The notes beneath the pieces are model-generated. The model was not told the DNA's origin and did not search any database. It worked only from the letters and a program-made list of their open reading frames with translations. Of a DNA stretch of 64,000 nucleotides, positions 25,381 through 32,613 are shown piece by piece; the first letter of the stretch is position 1, and each line of letters starts with the position of its first letter. This stretch comes from Actinomyces sp. oral taxon 897 (GTDB lineage Bacteria > Actinomycetota > Actinomycetes > Actinomycetales > Actinomycetaceae), in assembly GCF_002999235.1 (NCBI RefSeq), contig NZ_CP027236.1:2976001-3040000 (forward strand), written 5' to 3'. A program made the translations under genes and the position numbers.

Positions 25381-25592
25381 CAGGCTCCTGCACCAGGTGG
25401 GTGTGCCTACTCAACCATGTCTTCCTTCTTATGGTTTTCCCCAGGCCCTTGCGCCAGGTGGGCGCACCGTGTGACGGATTGCCCTGGTTTGTTTGATGGC
25501 CCCAGACCCCTGCATTAGTGGGCGCACCGACGCTGAGAGTAGATCGCCACAATGCCCGTGCCCTAGGCCTTTGCATTAGGCGAGCGTACCAC
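25381..25592. repeat. Four degenerate repeats with 60-61 base period (set 2)
   Basis: Repeats of about 28 bases, approximate form CAGGCCCTTGCGCCAGGT then GGGCGCACC, begin at 25381, 25442, 25503 and 25563 (spacings 61, 61, 60). On the minus strand each could form a GCGCC/GGCGC hairpin with a CACCT loop. The intervening 32-33 bases are unique. With set 1 this makes eight units between folE and the first Imm5 gene. No reading frame fits. Confidence 0.6.
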
Positions 25593-25635
25593 TCCGTTGC
25601 GCCGGTGCTGGCGGGGGCGGTGACCGAACTGGTTC

Positions 25636-26301
25636 TCAGGTGGCCAGGACGGTGGGGATGGCCTCGTTGAGGTACCAGGTCCAGAAGGCGCGGCGTGCGG
25701 GGACGTCGGTCTGCTCGGCCGGCTGCCAGTTCAGGGCACCGGCAGCAGCACTGGCGCAGCTGTAGCTTTCGTCAAGAGAGTCTGGCAGCAATTCGTCGTC
25801 ATCAGTAATGTCGTCACTCTCCTCGGCGGTGTCGTAATCGGGGTCACGATAACAGGCCGAGATAGTCATCATGGAGGCGGCGTCGGCGACAAAGGAAGAG
25901 GCTTCCTTGGTAGCATCTGGCTTCAATAGTCCGGGTTCCACCTCTGTAGCACTTGCGTTTACGTCATCGATTACGCCAACAAGCAGGCTCTCGGCGTCCT
26001 CCTGGGCCTGGTCCGTGTCTGTTTCCCTCCTGTCCATGAGGTCCTGGGTGAGGGTGATCATCTCCTCGACCCTCTGGTCGCCGGGGAATCCGCGGTACCA
26101 GACGGGTAGGACGTGCCGGACGCAGGCGATCTTCAGCCTGACGCGGTGCTGGTAGGAGAGCTCGTCGTCATCGGGGTCGAGCATGGCCCGCCAGATCCGC
26201 TTGCGCGTGGGCAGGGACAGGATCCCCTTGGCGTTCCCGGGGTCGGCCAGCTCGGCCCGAGCCGCCCGGACCTCACGGTCCACGGCCTCCATATCGATCA
26301 T
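25636..26301 (-). CDS. Imm5-like immunity protein, copy 1
   Basis: A 221-residue helical protein of the Imm5 type, which neutralises polymorphic toxins. Family-like features are LSLPTRKRIWRAML, RVRLKIACVRHVLPVW, QRVEEMITLTQDLM, an acidic DDDELLPDSL, SYSCASAAAGALNW and ARRAFWTWYLNEAIP. ATG 26301 (MIDMEAVDRE) is chosen because all six copies share it and a promoter -10 box ends 7 bases upstream; this implies a leaderless mRNA. It is the only copy on the minus strand and is closest to copy 5 in the variable middle (SLLVGVIDDVNASATEVEP). Imm5 assignment rests on pattern memory. Confidence 0.8.
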   Translation of the reverse strand: MIDMEAVDREVRAARAELADPGNAKGILSLPTRKRIWRAMLDPDDDELSYQHRVRLKIACVRHVLPVWYRGFPGDQRVEEMITLTQDLMDRRETDTDQAQEDAESLLVGVIDDVNASATEVEPGLLKPDATKEASSFVADAASMMTISACYRDPDYDTAEESDDITDDDELLPDSLDESYSCASAAAGALNWQPAEQTDVPARRAFWTWYLNEAIPTVLAT

Positions 26302-26308
26302 GGGGAGG

Positions 26309-26337
26309 ATTGTCCCCCACGCTCCCGGTGGGGTCAA
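26309..26337 (-). promoter_or_regulatory. Promoter of Imm5 copy 1 (leaderless type)
   Basis: Read on the minus strand: TTGACC (26337-26332), 17-base spacer, GACAAT (26314-26309), then 7 bases to ATG 26301. Initiation about 7 bases after the -10 box puts the transcript start at or next to the ATG. Confidence 0.65.
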
Positions 26338-26415
26338 GGTCTTCCTTCCTGGGGCCTGGTCCCAGCGAAGATGCTCGTCTAACGCAGGCACATAAAGAGC
26401 AAGTTCCGGATAGTC

Positions 26416-26838
26416 CTAGTTGAAGTAGTCGGGGTACTCGGTGTAGGGGTCGTGCTCGGAGTGGTCGACCCAGTTCGCGGTGATCTGCTCCGGGGTGATA
26501 CCGGGGTACAGGACGGTGTGCCCGGAGAAGGAGTCGTCTACGAACCACAGGACGAGGCCCGGGTCCGGGTTCGCCTGACGCACCCAGGCCGCCACCTCGG
26601 CCGCCTGGTCAGGGGTCCCGTCAGTCGAGACCATTCGATTGTTAAGGAAGTGATCTATAGAGAATGGAGGTTCGTCTTGCAGCTCCACCTGAACAAGCGT
26701 AGTCTGACTATCTTTACTTCGATTTGCGTCGAAGACCTCGCACCCTGGCCACCTCTTCTGCGCCTCGCGCACGAAGATGTCGGCGCCAAAGATGAAGTCC
26801 TCGGACCTGACGGCAAGGACCACGTAGTTCACGCCCAT
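26416..26838 (-). CDS. Probable immunity protein paired with the toxin remnant
   Basis: A 140-residue acidic soluble protein that I do not recognise. It begins MGVNYVVLAVRSEDFIFGADIFVREAQ and ends HDPYTEYPDYFN. ATG 26838 is preferred since AAAGG lies at the proper distance; ATG 26847 overlaps that site. It starts 18 bases after the stop of the toxin-like fragment on the same strand, the usual order of toxin then immunity gene in polymorphic toxin loci. Its lower GC content and A/T-ending codons contrast with backbone genes and suggest transfer. Confidence 0.65.
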   Translation of the reverse strand: MGVNYVVLAVRSEDFIFGADIFVREAQKRWPGCEVFDANRSKDSQTTLVQVELQDEPPFSIDHFLNNRMVSTDGTPDQAAEVAAWVRQANPDPGLVLWFVDDSFSGHTVLYPGITPEQITANWVDHSEHDPYTEYPDYFN

Positions 26839-26856
26839 AACAGTCATCCTTTCTCG

Positions 26857-27207
26857 CTATGGTGTAAATCGTACCTCAAAAGGTATCTTACCGTCCAGAG
26901 CCTCTAGTGCTCGCTGGTAGAGATATGCTTGTGCTTCGGGCGTGTTGGTGGCTAGCATGAGGCGGTTCACAGGGTTGCCGCTAGATTCGACCATCGCTCG
27001 ATATCTTTTCGTCTCTTTATCGAAGCCGGACATAAGTATGTTTTGAAGTTTGGGCGAGGCATTCCCCTCATACAGGGATCCGCGCCCGCTGCCGGAGTGT
27101 TTAGCGGCCCAGGCGATGTAGGCGCTCTCGTCCGGAGTGACGGCGTCGGCAAAGATCTCCTTACCATCATCGGAGACGAGCCTCCGCTCAACGGCCGTTG
27201 GGAGATT
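26857..27207 (-). pseudogene. C-terminal toxin domain remnant (restriction-endonuclease-fold type candidate)
   Basis: An open frame of 116 codons after a TAA at 27210-27208, without its own start. It reads AVERRLVSDDGKEIFADAVT, IAWAAKHSGSGRGSLYEG, then KETKRYRAMVESSGNPVNRLM, LATNTPEAQAYLYQRALEAL and EVRFTP before TAG. The order of an AK motif, a RY helix, 'PVxxLxxATN' and a short end resembles Tox-REase-type C-terminal domains of secreted polymorphic toxins. The delivery part of the gene is missing, so this is a silent cassette of the kind recombined onto full-length toxins. Family level is a guess; toxin nature follows from sequence and from the downstream immunity-like gene. Confidence 0.6.
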
Positions 27208-27232
27208 TTATACATGTCACGCAGAGCGACAA

Positions 27233-27409
27233 TTGTCTATCGCGGCAAAAATACCTGCCATTGGAGTGTTAAAAAATGTCTGTAACGACTATCAAAAGTA
27301 CTTTTCTAAACTTGCTCAGTACCAGGGGAGAGACTGGTATGTTGCTGACCCTAGTTGGACCTGGATCTTCCACTCTGACGGGGCCGTGACAAAACTGCCC
27401 AGGTCGTAG
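27233..27409 (+). pseudogene. C-terminal fragment of a probable immunity gene
   Basis: The frame ends YQGRDWYVADPSWTWIFHSDG plus nine more codons before TAG 27409. WYV-DP and W-F-DG patterns look like the end of a small immunity or cytosolic protein. There is no plausible start, and codon use is A/T-rich compared with neighbours. It abuts the toxin remnant head to head and is followed by Imm5 copy 2, which suggests insertion or recombination cut the gene. Confidence 0.4.
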
Positions 27410-27482
27410 ACGGACCCTGGACGGACGTGTTACGGTAGAGCTGTCACGCCTGACTGAAGACAAGACTAAGGAGAGTTCAATC

Positions 27483-28154
27483 ATGATCGATATGGAGGCC
27501 GTGGACCGTGAGGTCCGGGCGGCTCGGGCCGAGCTGGCCGACCCCGGGAACGCCAAGGGGATCCTGTCCCTGCCCATGCGCAAGCGGATCTGGCGGGCCA
27601 TGCTCGACCCCGATGACGACGAGCTCTCCTACCAGCACCGCGTCAGGCTGAAGATCGCCTGCGTCCGGCACGTCCTACCCGTCTGGTACCGCGGATTCCC
27701 CGGCGACCAGAGGGTCGAGGAGATGATTACCCTCGCCCAGGACCTCATGGACCGACGCACAACGGATATAGACCAGGCAAGAATGACGGCTGGAATATTC
27801 CTCTCCAACGCCATTAGCGACGCAGAACCAGACACTACCGACCCAGAACCGGGCGAAAGCGTGATCTACCCGGACCCGGTCAAAGACGTCTCAGCTCTCG
27901 TCGCCAACGCTGCCTCGCTCATGGTCTTCTCGGCCTGTCACCGTGATCCTGACATGGATCTGTGGGAGGAGTGCGACGACATGGTCGACGACGACGAGAT
28001 GCTTCCCGACACCCTCGAGTCCAGCTACAGCTGCGCGAGCGCCGCCGCTGGCGCCCTGAACTGGCAGCCGCTCGAGCAGACCGACGTCCCAGCACGCCGC
28101 GCCTTCTGGACCTGGTACCTCGACAAGGCCATCCCCACCACCCTGGCCACCTGA
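27483..28154 (+). CDS. Imm5-like immunity protein, copy 2
   Basis: A 223-residue paralogue starting MIDMEAVDREVRAARAEL and ending RRAFWTWYLDKAIPTTLAT. The first 95 and last 60 residues are almost identical to the other copies, whereas residues about 98-140 (TDIDQARMTAGIFLSNAISDA) differ, so the middle is the variable specificity-like segment. Unlike the other five it has a normal ribosome site (AAGGAGAG at 27468-27475) and no promoter box next to the start. Confidence 0.8.
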   Translation: MIDMEAVDREVRAARAELADPGNAKGILSLPMRKRIWRAMLDPDDDELSYQHRVRLKIACVRHVLPVWYRGFPGDQRVEEMITLAQDLMDRRTTDIDQARMTAGIFLSNAISDAEPDTTDPEPGESVIYPDPVKDVSALVANAASLMVFSACHRDPDMDLWEECDDMVDDDEMLPDTLESSYSCASAAAGALNWQPLEQTDVPARRAFWTWYLDKAIPTTLAT

Positions 28155-28195
28155 GACCTGGTTACCTCTTACCCAGCGGGCCGTATATCCTTGTC

Positions 28196-28228
28196 GTGGT
28201 ACTGGGCGGCTAAGCCGCCCGGCACCAC
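28196..28228 (+). terminator. Strong hairpin after Imm5 copy 2
   Basis: GTGGT, then TGGGCGGC, loop TAA, GCCGCCC and ACCAC pair into a long stem with one or two mismatches. It follows the copy-2 stop by 42 bases and precedes the copy-3 promoter. There is no T run, so termination efficiency is uncertain. Confidence 0.5.
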
Positions 28229-28239
28229 GAGCTGCCTTG

Positions 28240-28268
28240 TTGACCCTTCTCAGGTAGCAGAGGATAAT
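28240..28268 (+). promoter_or_regulatory. Promoter of Imm5 copy 3 (leaderless type)
   Basis: TTGACC at 28240-28245, 17-base spacer, GATAAT at 28263-28268, then 7 bases to ATG 28276. It is the best consensus match of the five immunity-gene promoters. Confidence 0.7.
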
Positions 28269-28275
28269 CCTCCCC

Positions 28276-28896
28276 ATGATCGATATGACCGCGGTGGATC
28301 GTGAGATCCGGGCCGCTCGGGCCGAGCTGGCCGCCCCCGGGAATGCCAAGGGGATCCTGTCCCTGTCTACGCGTAGGCGGATCTGGCGTGCCATGCTCGA
28401 CCCCGCAGACGACGAGACTTCTTACCAGCACCGCATCAGGCTCAAGATCGCCTGCGTCCGACACGTCCACCGTCTTTGGTACCGGGCCTTTCCTGAAGAC
28501 CAACGAGTTGAGAAGATGATCTCTCTTGCCCAGCAGCTTATGAATCACCAGGTAGATCCTGTTGATGCTGAGGACTGGGCTGACGGCCTAACCAACAACA
28601 TCTACTGTGAGGTAGAGGACTTTAACAGTATCACACAGCCTGCTGTCTTCGTCGCCGACGCCTCCGCGCATATGGTCACATCAGCCTGCTACCGCGACCC
28701 CGATTACGACACCGTAGGCAGAGCGACAGATGACGACGATCTGCTCTCTGACTGCCTTGAGTCGAGCTACAGCTGTGCCAGTGCAGCTGCCGGTGCCCTG
28801 AACTGGCAGCCGCTCGAGCAGACCGACGTCCCAGCACGCCGCGCCTTCTGGACCTGGTACCTCGACGAGGCCATCCCCGCCGTCCTGGCTACCTGA
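28276..28896 (+). CDS. Imm5-like immunity protein, copy 3
   Basis: A 206-residue paralogue, the shortest and most diverged copy. It keeps LSLSTRRRIWRAML, RIRLKIACVRHVHRLW, SYSCASAAAGALNW and RRAFWTWYLDEAIPAVLAT. The central segment (VDPVDAEDWADGLTNNIY) is unlike the others and shorter. ATG 28276 is fixed by the promoter 7 bases upstream. Downstream flank 28927-28973 is nearly identical to the flank of copy 5, which indicates duplication of gene plus flank. Confidence 0.8.
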   Translation: MIDMTAVDREIRAARAELAAPGNAKGILSLSTRRRIWRAMLDPADDETSYQHRIRLKIACVRHVHRLWYRAFPEDQRVEKMISLAQQLMNHQVDPVDAEDWADGLTNNIYCEVEDFNSITQPAVFVADASAHMVTSACYRDPDYDTVGRATDDDDLLSDCLESSYSCASAAAGALNWQPLEQTDVPARRAFWTWYLDEAIPAVLAT

Positions 28897-28926
28897 GGAT
28901 CGGTCGGTCGCCACGTCCTCACCCGT

Positions 28927-28973
28927 GCCGGTACAACCTCATGCGGGTTAAGTTACAACAATGCGTTGTACCG
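28927..28973. repeat. 47-base duplicated flank with GTACAAC palindromes (copy a)
   Basis: Nearly identical to 30939-30985 (one or two differences). It contains TACAAC, AATGC, GTTGTA, a small hairpin, and an outer GGTACAAC/GTTGTACC pair. It lies directly after an Imm5 gene in both places. Confidence 0.8.
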
Positions 28974-29051
28974 CGCTCTCCGCCCACGCCGGTACAACGC
29001 AGGCCGCCCACGCCGCCGCTGCACCCCCGCCAGCAGCGGCGCAACGGAGTG

Positions 29052-29265
29052 ATGCGCCCACCTAATGCAGAGGCCTGGGGCAGGGACATTGTAGCGATCT
29101 ACTCTCAGCGGCGGTGCGCCCATGGCGTGGGAGCCTGGGACCGCGTCCCACCAGCAGTAGCACAACCAGGAGGAGGCTCCCGTTCCCTGTGACCGCGTGT
29201 GCGGCTCCGTACCACCTACGAGCCAAAGCCCTGCGGTCCGCCCCGTTCTACCTGCGTGTGCGGCC
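29052..29265. repeat. Degenerate repeats at about 60-base period before Imm5 copy 4
   Basis: ATGCGCCCACCTAATGCAG at 29052 and GTGCGCCCATGGCGTGGG at 29114 match the minus-strand form of the 25381-25592 repeats. GTGTGCGG cores at 29197 and 29256 match the minus-strand form of the 25121-25340 repeats. The order of the two sets mirrors that locus. Confidence 0.5.
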
Positions 29266-29326
29266 CAGGTAGTCCACAGGTAGACCAGGCGGCCGCACCA
29301 AGACCGTCCGGACCGTGGGACACTTC

Positions 29327-29355
29327 TTGCCCCACCCAGGCGCGTGGGGAACAAT
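29327..29355 (+). promoter_or_regulatory. Promoter of Imm5 copy 4 (leaderless type)
   Basis: TTGCCC at 29327-29332, 17-base spacer, AACAAT at 29350-29355, then 7 bases to GTG 29363. The spacer holds a CCCCAC/GTGGGG inverted pair also seen before copies 1 and 6. Confidence 0.6.
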
Positions 29356-29362
29356 CCTCCTT

Positions 29363-30028
29363 GTGATTGACATGGATGCTGTGGACCGTGAGATCCGGGC
29401 GGCACGGGCCGAGCTGGCCGATGCCGGTAACGTGAAGGGCATCCTGTCCCTGCCCACGCGCAAGCGGATCTGGCGGGCCATGCTCGACCCCCATGACGAC
29501 GAGGTCTCCTACCAGCACCGCGTCAGACTCAAGATAGCCTGCGTCCGACACGTCCTGCCCGTCTGGTACCGCGGATTCCCCGGGGATCAACGGGTCGAGG
29601 AGATGATCGCCCTTGCCCAGGACCTCATGGACCGACGCATAACAGATATTGATCAGGCCCAGGAGGACGCCGAGACCTTCCTCTCCAGTGCTATCAGCGC
29701 CGCGGAGTCAGACGAGCTGGAGCCGGGAACCGATGTCACGAGGACAGACCCGGTCAAAGACATCTCATCGCTTGTCGCCGACGCCGCCTCGCTCATGGTC
29801 GTCTCGGCCTGTCACCGTGACCCTGACATGGACCTGTGGGAGGAGTTCGACGACATGGTCGACGACGACGAGATGCTTCCCGACACACTCGAGTCCAGCT
29901 ACAGCTGCGCCAGCGCCGCCGCTGGCGCCCTGAACTGGCAGCCACTCGAACAGACCGACGTCCCAGCACGCCGCGCCTTCTGGACCTGGTACCTCGACAA
30001 GGCCATCCCCACCGTCCTGGCCACCTGA
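29363..30028 (+). CDS. Imm5-like immunity protein, copy 4
   Basis: A 221-residue paralogue starting at GTG 29363 (VIDMDAVDREIRAARAEL). Conserved ends are as in copy 2; the variable middle reads TFLSSAISAAESDELEPGT. The last 100 residues match copy 2 almost exactly (SLMVVSACHRDPDMDLWEE), so copies 2, 4 and 6 form a subgroup with the DPDMDLWEE signature. The GTG start is supported by alignment with the other copies and by the promoter position. Confidence 0.8.
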   Translation: MIDMDAVDREIRAARAELADAGNVKGILSLPTRKRIWRAMLDPHDDEVSYQHRVRLKIACVRHVLPVWYRGFPGDQRVEEMIALAQDLMDRRITDIDQAQEDAETFLSSAISAAESDELEPGTDVTRTDPVKDISSLVADAASLMVVSACHRDPDMDLWEEFDDMVDDDEMLPDTLESSYSCASAAAGALNWQPLEQTDVPARRAFWTWYLDKAIPTVLAT

Positions 30029-30206
30029 GGACCGGTCGGTCGCCACGTCCCGCCAGCACCGGTGCAGTGGTACGTCCGCCTGGCGCAGGAACCTGAGGCT
30101 ACATCCCGCCAGCATTAGCACAACCAGGAGGCGGTCTGCTCCCGTTTTGCCTGCGTGTACGACGTGGGTGGCTCCAAGGAATATCGTCCGGACTGTGGGA
30201 CAGTCC

Positions 30207-30236
30207 TTGACCCTGCCTTGGGCTGTGAGAGACAAT
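30207..30236 (+). promoter_or_regulatory. Promoter of Imm5 copy 5 (leaderless type)
   Basis: TTGACC at 30207-30212, 18-base spacer, GACAAT at 30231-30236, 7 bases to GTG 30244. The block from about 30186 resembles 29306 and 31265 (GTCCGGACYGTGGGACA), so promoter and gene were duplicated together. Confidence 0.6.
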
Positions 30237-30243
30237 TGTCCCT

Positions 30244-30909
30244 GTGATTAACATGGAGGCCGTGGATCGTGAGATCCGGGCGGCGCGGGCTGAGCTGGCC
30301 GATGCCGGGAATACCAAAGGGATCCTATCGCTACCGACCAGGGTGAGGATCTGGCGTGCCATGCTCGACCCCGATGACGACGAGGTCTCCTACCAGCACC
30401 GTATCAGGCTCAAGATGGCCTGCGTCCGGCACGTCCTACCCGTCTGGTATCGCGGATTCCCCGACGACCAGAGGGTCGAGGAGATGATCGCCCTCACCCA
30501 GGACCTCATGGACCGACGCATAACAGATACGGACCAGGCCCAGGAGTACGCCGAGAGCCTGCTTGTTGGCGTAATCGATGACGTAAACGCAAGTGCCACA
30601 GAGGTGGAACCCGACGTGCTGAAGCCGGAGGTCACCAAGGAGATAGCCTCTTTTGTTGCCGACGCCGCCTCACTGATGGCAACAGAAGCCTGCAGTCGTA
30701 ACCCTGACTATGACACCTTGGAAGAGGATGATGACCTCACTGATGACGACGAGCTGCTCCCGGACTCGCTTGAGTCGAGTTACAGCTGTGCGAGTGCTGC
30801 TGCCGGTGCCCTGAACTGGATGCCGGTCGAGCAGGCCGACGTCCCAGCGCGCCGCGCCTTCTGGGCCTGGTACCTCGACGAGGCCATCCCCGCCGTCCTG
30901 GCCACCTGA
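30244..30909 (+). CDS. Imm5-like immunity protein, copy 5
   Basis: A 221-residue paralogue starting at GTG 30244 (VINMEAVDREIRAARAEL). The middle SLLVGVIDDVNASATEVEPD matches copy 1, so these two probably share specificity or a recent origin although they lie on opposite strands. It ends RRAFWAWYLDEAIPAVLAT. Five copies share DD-DELLPD, followed by SYSCASAAAG. Confidence 0.8.
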   Translation: MINMEAVDREIRAARAELADAGNTKGILSLPTRVRIWRAMLDPDDDEVSYQHRIRLKMACVRHVLPVWYRGFPDDQRVEEMIALTQDLMDRRITDTDQAQEYAESLLVGVIDDVNASATEVEPDVLKPEVTKEIASFVADAASLMATEACSRNPDYDTLEEDDDLTDDDELLPDSLESSYSCASAAAGALNWMPVEQADVPARRAFWAWYLDEAIPAVLAT

Positions 30910-30938
30910 GGGCGCTCGGTCACCGCGTCCTCACCCGC

Positions 30939-30985
30939 GCCGATACAACCTCATGCGGGTTAAGTTACAACAATGCGTTGTACCG
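30939..30985. repeat. 47-base duplicated flank with GTACAAC palindromes (copy b)
   Basis: Second copy of the block at 28927-28973, in the same orientation and at nearly the same distance after the preceding immunity gene. Confidence 0.8.
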
Positions 30986-31024
30986 TGCCTCTCCGCCCCC
31001 GCCAGCACCAGCGCAACCGGACTA

Positions 31025-31240
31025 GTGCGCCCACCTGGCGCAAAGACCTGGCTGAGTGTGGTGGGTGCGCGTGTTTAGGAGTAGGTGCGCCCATGGCGCG
31101 GGAGCCTGGGGCCGTGTCCCACCAGCATCAGCACAACAAAGAGGAGGTCCCCGTTCCCTGTGCCTGCGCGTGCGGCGGCCGTCCCCTACGCCCCCGCCAG
31201 CGCCAGTGACCCTGTCCCCCGTGCCTGCGTGTGCGGCCTA
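31025..31240. repeat. Four degenerate repeats with 60-68 base spacing before Imm5 copy 6
   Basis: GTGCGCCCACCTGGCGCAAA at 31025 and GTGCGCCCATGGCGCGGG at 31085 are spaced 60. GTTCCCTGTGCCTGCGCGTG at 31153 and GTCCCCCGTGCCTGCGTGTG at 31214 are spaced 61. They are the minus-strand forms of the two repeat sets at 25121-25592, again in the same relative order. Confidence 0.55.
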
Positions 31241-31288
31241 GGCAGCCCAGGCGGCCGCACCAAGACCGTCCGGACCGTGGGACAGTCC

Positions 31289-31317
31289 TTGCCCCACCCG
31301 GGCGCGTGGGAGACAAT
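31289..31317 (+). promoter_or_regulatory. Promoter of Imm5 copy 6 (leaderless type)
   Basis: TTGCCC at 31289-31294, 17-base spacer, GACAAT at 31312-31317, 6 bases to ATG 31324. The spacer contains a CCCAC/GTGGG inverted pair. Confidence 0.65.
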
Positions 31318-31323
31318 CCCCTC

Positions 31324-31995
31324 ATGATCGATATGACCGCGGTGGACCAGGAGATCCGGTCCGCTCGGGCCGAGCTGGCCGACCCCGGGAACGCCAAGGG
31401 CATCCTGTCCCTGCCCACGCGCAAGCGCATCTGGCGGGCCATGCTCGACCCCGATGACGACGAGGTCTCCTACCAGCACCGCATCAGACTGAAGATGGCC
31501 TGCGTCCGGCACGTCCTACCCGTCTGGTACCAAGGCTTCCCCGACGACCAGAGGGTCGAGGACATGATCGCCCTCACCCAGGACCTCATGGACAGGAGAG
31601 AAACAGACATAAACCAGGCAAGAATGACGGCTGGAACGCTCCTTGCTGACGTGATTGACGAGGCCGCTTCAGACGACGTCGAGCTAGAAATGGATGCTAG
31701 CACCACCAAACCGAACTCGATCAAGAACGTCGCGTCACTTGTTGCCGATGCTGCCTCTCTCACGGTCTTCTCTGCCTGTCACCGTGATCCTGATATGGAC
31801 CTGTGGGAGGAGTATGACGACATGGTCGATGATGACGAGCTCCTCCCGGACACCCTTGAGTCGAGCTACAGCTGCGCGAGCGCTGCTGCTGGCGCTCTGA
31901 ACTGGCAGCCGCTCGAGCTGACCGACGTCCCCGCACGCCGCGCCTTCTGGACCTGGTACTTCGACAAGGCCATCCCCACCACCCTGGCCACCTGA
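31324..31995 (+). CDS. Imm5-like immunity protein, copy 6
   Basis: A 223-residue paralogue starting MIDMTAVDQEIRSARAEL. Its middle (ARMTAGTLLADVIDEAASDD) is related to copy 2 but distinct. It ends RRAFWTWYFDKAIPTTLAT. It is the last member of the cluster, followed by about 1 kb of non-coding repeats. No full-length toxin gene is present in the window, so all six are orphan immunities. Confidence 0.8.
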   Translation: MIDMTAVDQEIRSARAELADPGNAKGILSLPTRKRIWRAMLDPDDDEVSYQHRIRLKMACVRHVLPVWYQGFPDDQRVEDMIALTQDLMDRRETDINQARMTAGTLLADVIDEAASDDVELEMDASTTKPNSIKNVASLVADAASLTVFSACHRDPDMDLWEEYDDMVDDDELLPDTLESSYSCASAAAGALNWQPLELTDVPARRAFWTWYFDKAIPTTLAT

Positions 31996-32393
31996 GAACT
32001 AACCCAATGAGCCAGCCGGGTGACAAGAGACCAGCACTCGTAAATACCCCACCGCCCCGACCTCACGACCCGATCCGTCGCCCCCAGCAGGCCACACCCC
32101 ACACCCACCGCGACCCCGGGAGACCGCCCGGAGCCGCCTGGAATATGACCTGGTTGCGGGGAATAGGCCACCTCCCTGGCTACGCCAGTGCGGACGGTGA
32201 CCATTACGCGGGGGCGCGCACAGAGTAATTCTCTGACGCAAGTGAAACGAGGAAGGCTGCGCCAGGGTCTCGCGCGCGGCACGGATCTGGGTGCTCGTGG
32301 TACGGACCGGGTGCTCGCGGCGCAAATCTGAGTGCTTAATGCGACATCCTGGATGATCTTCCGACCGTCCGGTGGACTGGATCCGTGTGCGTG

Positions 32394-32520
32394 TCGCAAT
32401 CTGAGGATCAGAGCAGTAGGCACTCATGGCCGTCCTGAGGTCCGAGGCTCTGACCTGCATGGACATTAAGTGTACAAAGATGAGAGTGGGGTGGGTCCGG
32501 TTCTGATCCTCAGATTGCGA
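32394..32520. repeat. 127-base element with perfect 19-base inverted ends
   Basis: TCGCAATCTGAGGATCAGA at 32394-32412 is exactly inverted at 32502-32520. Weaker copies of the same motif (CGCAAATCTGAG, TGCGACA) precede it at 32320-32346. Size and structure resemble the 96-base units elsewhere in the window, but the sequence is different. No gene is visible from 31996 to 33004. Confidence 0.7.
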
Positions 32521-32613
32521 CAGAACCAGACTCCGGTGCCTCAAGGCCGTGCATAACCTCCGGTCCTCCCGCAAGCAGGACAGGCCGCCGCCTCCTGACA
32601 GACAGTATTTGTA

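Noticed and set aside
26967..27215. An 82-codon minus-strand frame starting MYKISQRPL
   Set aside because: It overlaps the toxin-remnant frame, which has a far more protein-like sequence and leads directly to the immunity-like gene.
28196..28228. A riboswitch or attenuator before Imm5 copy 3
   Set aside because: The hairpin lies upstream of the promoter of copy 3, so it cannot be in its leader; it more likely ends copy 2 transcription.
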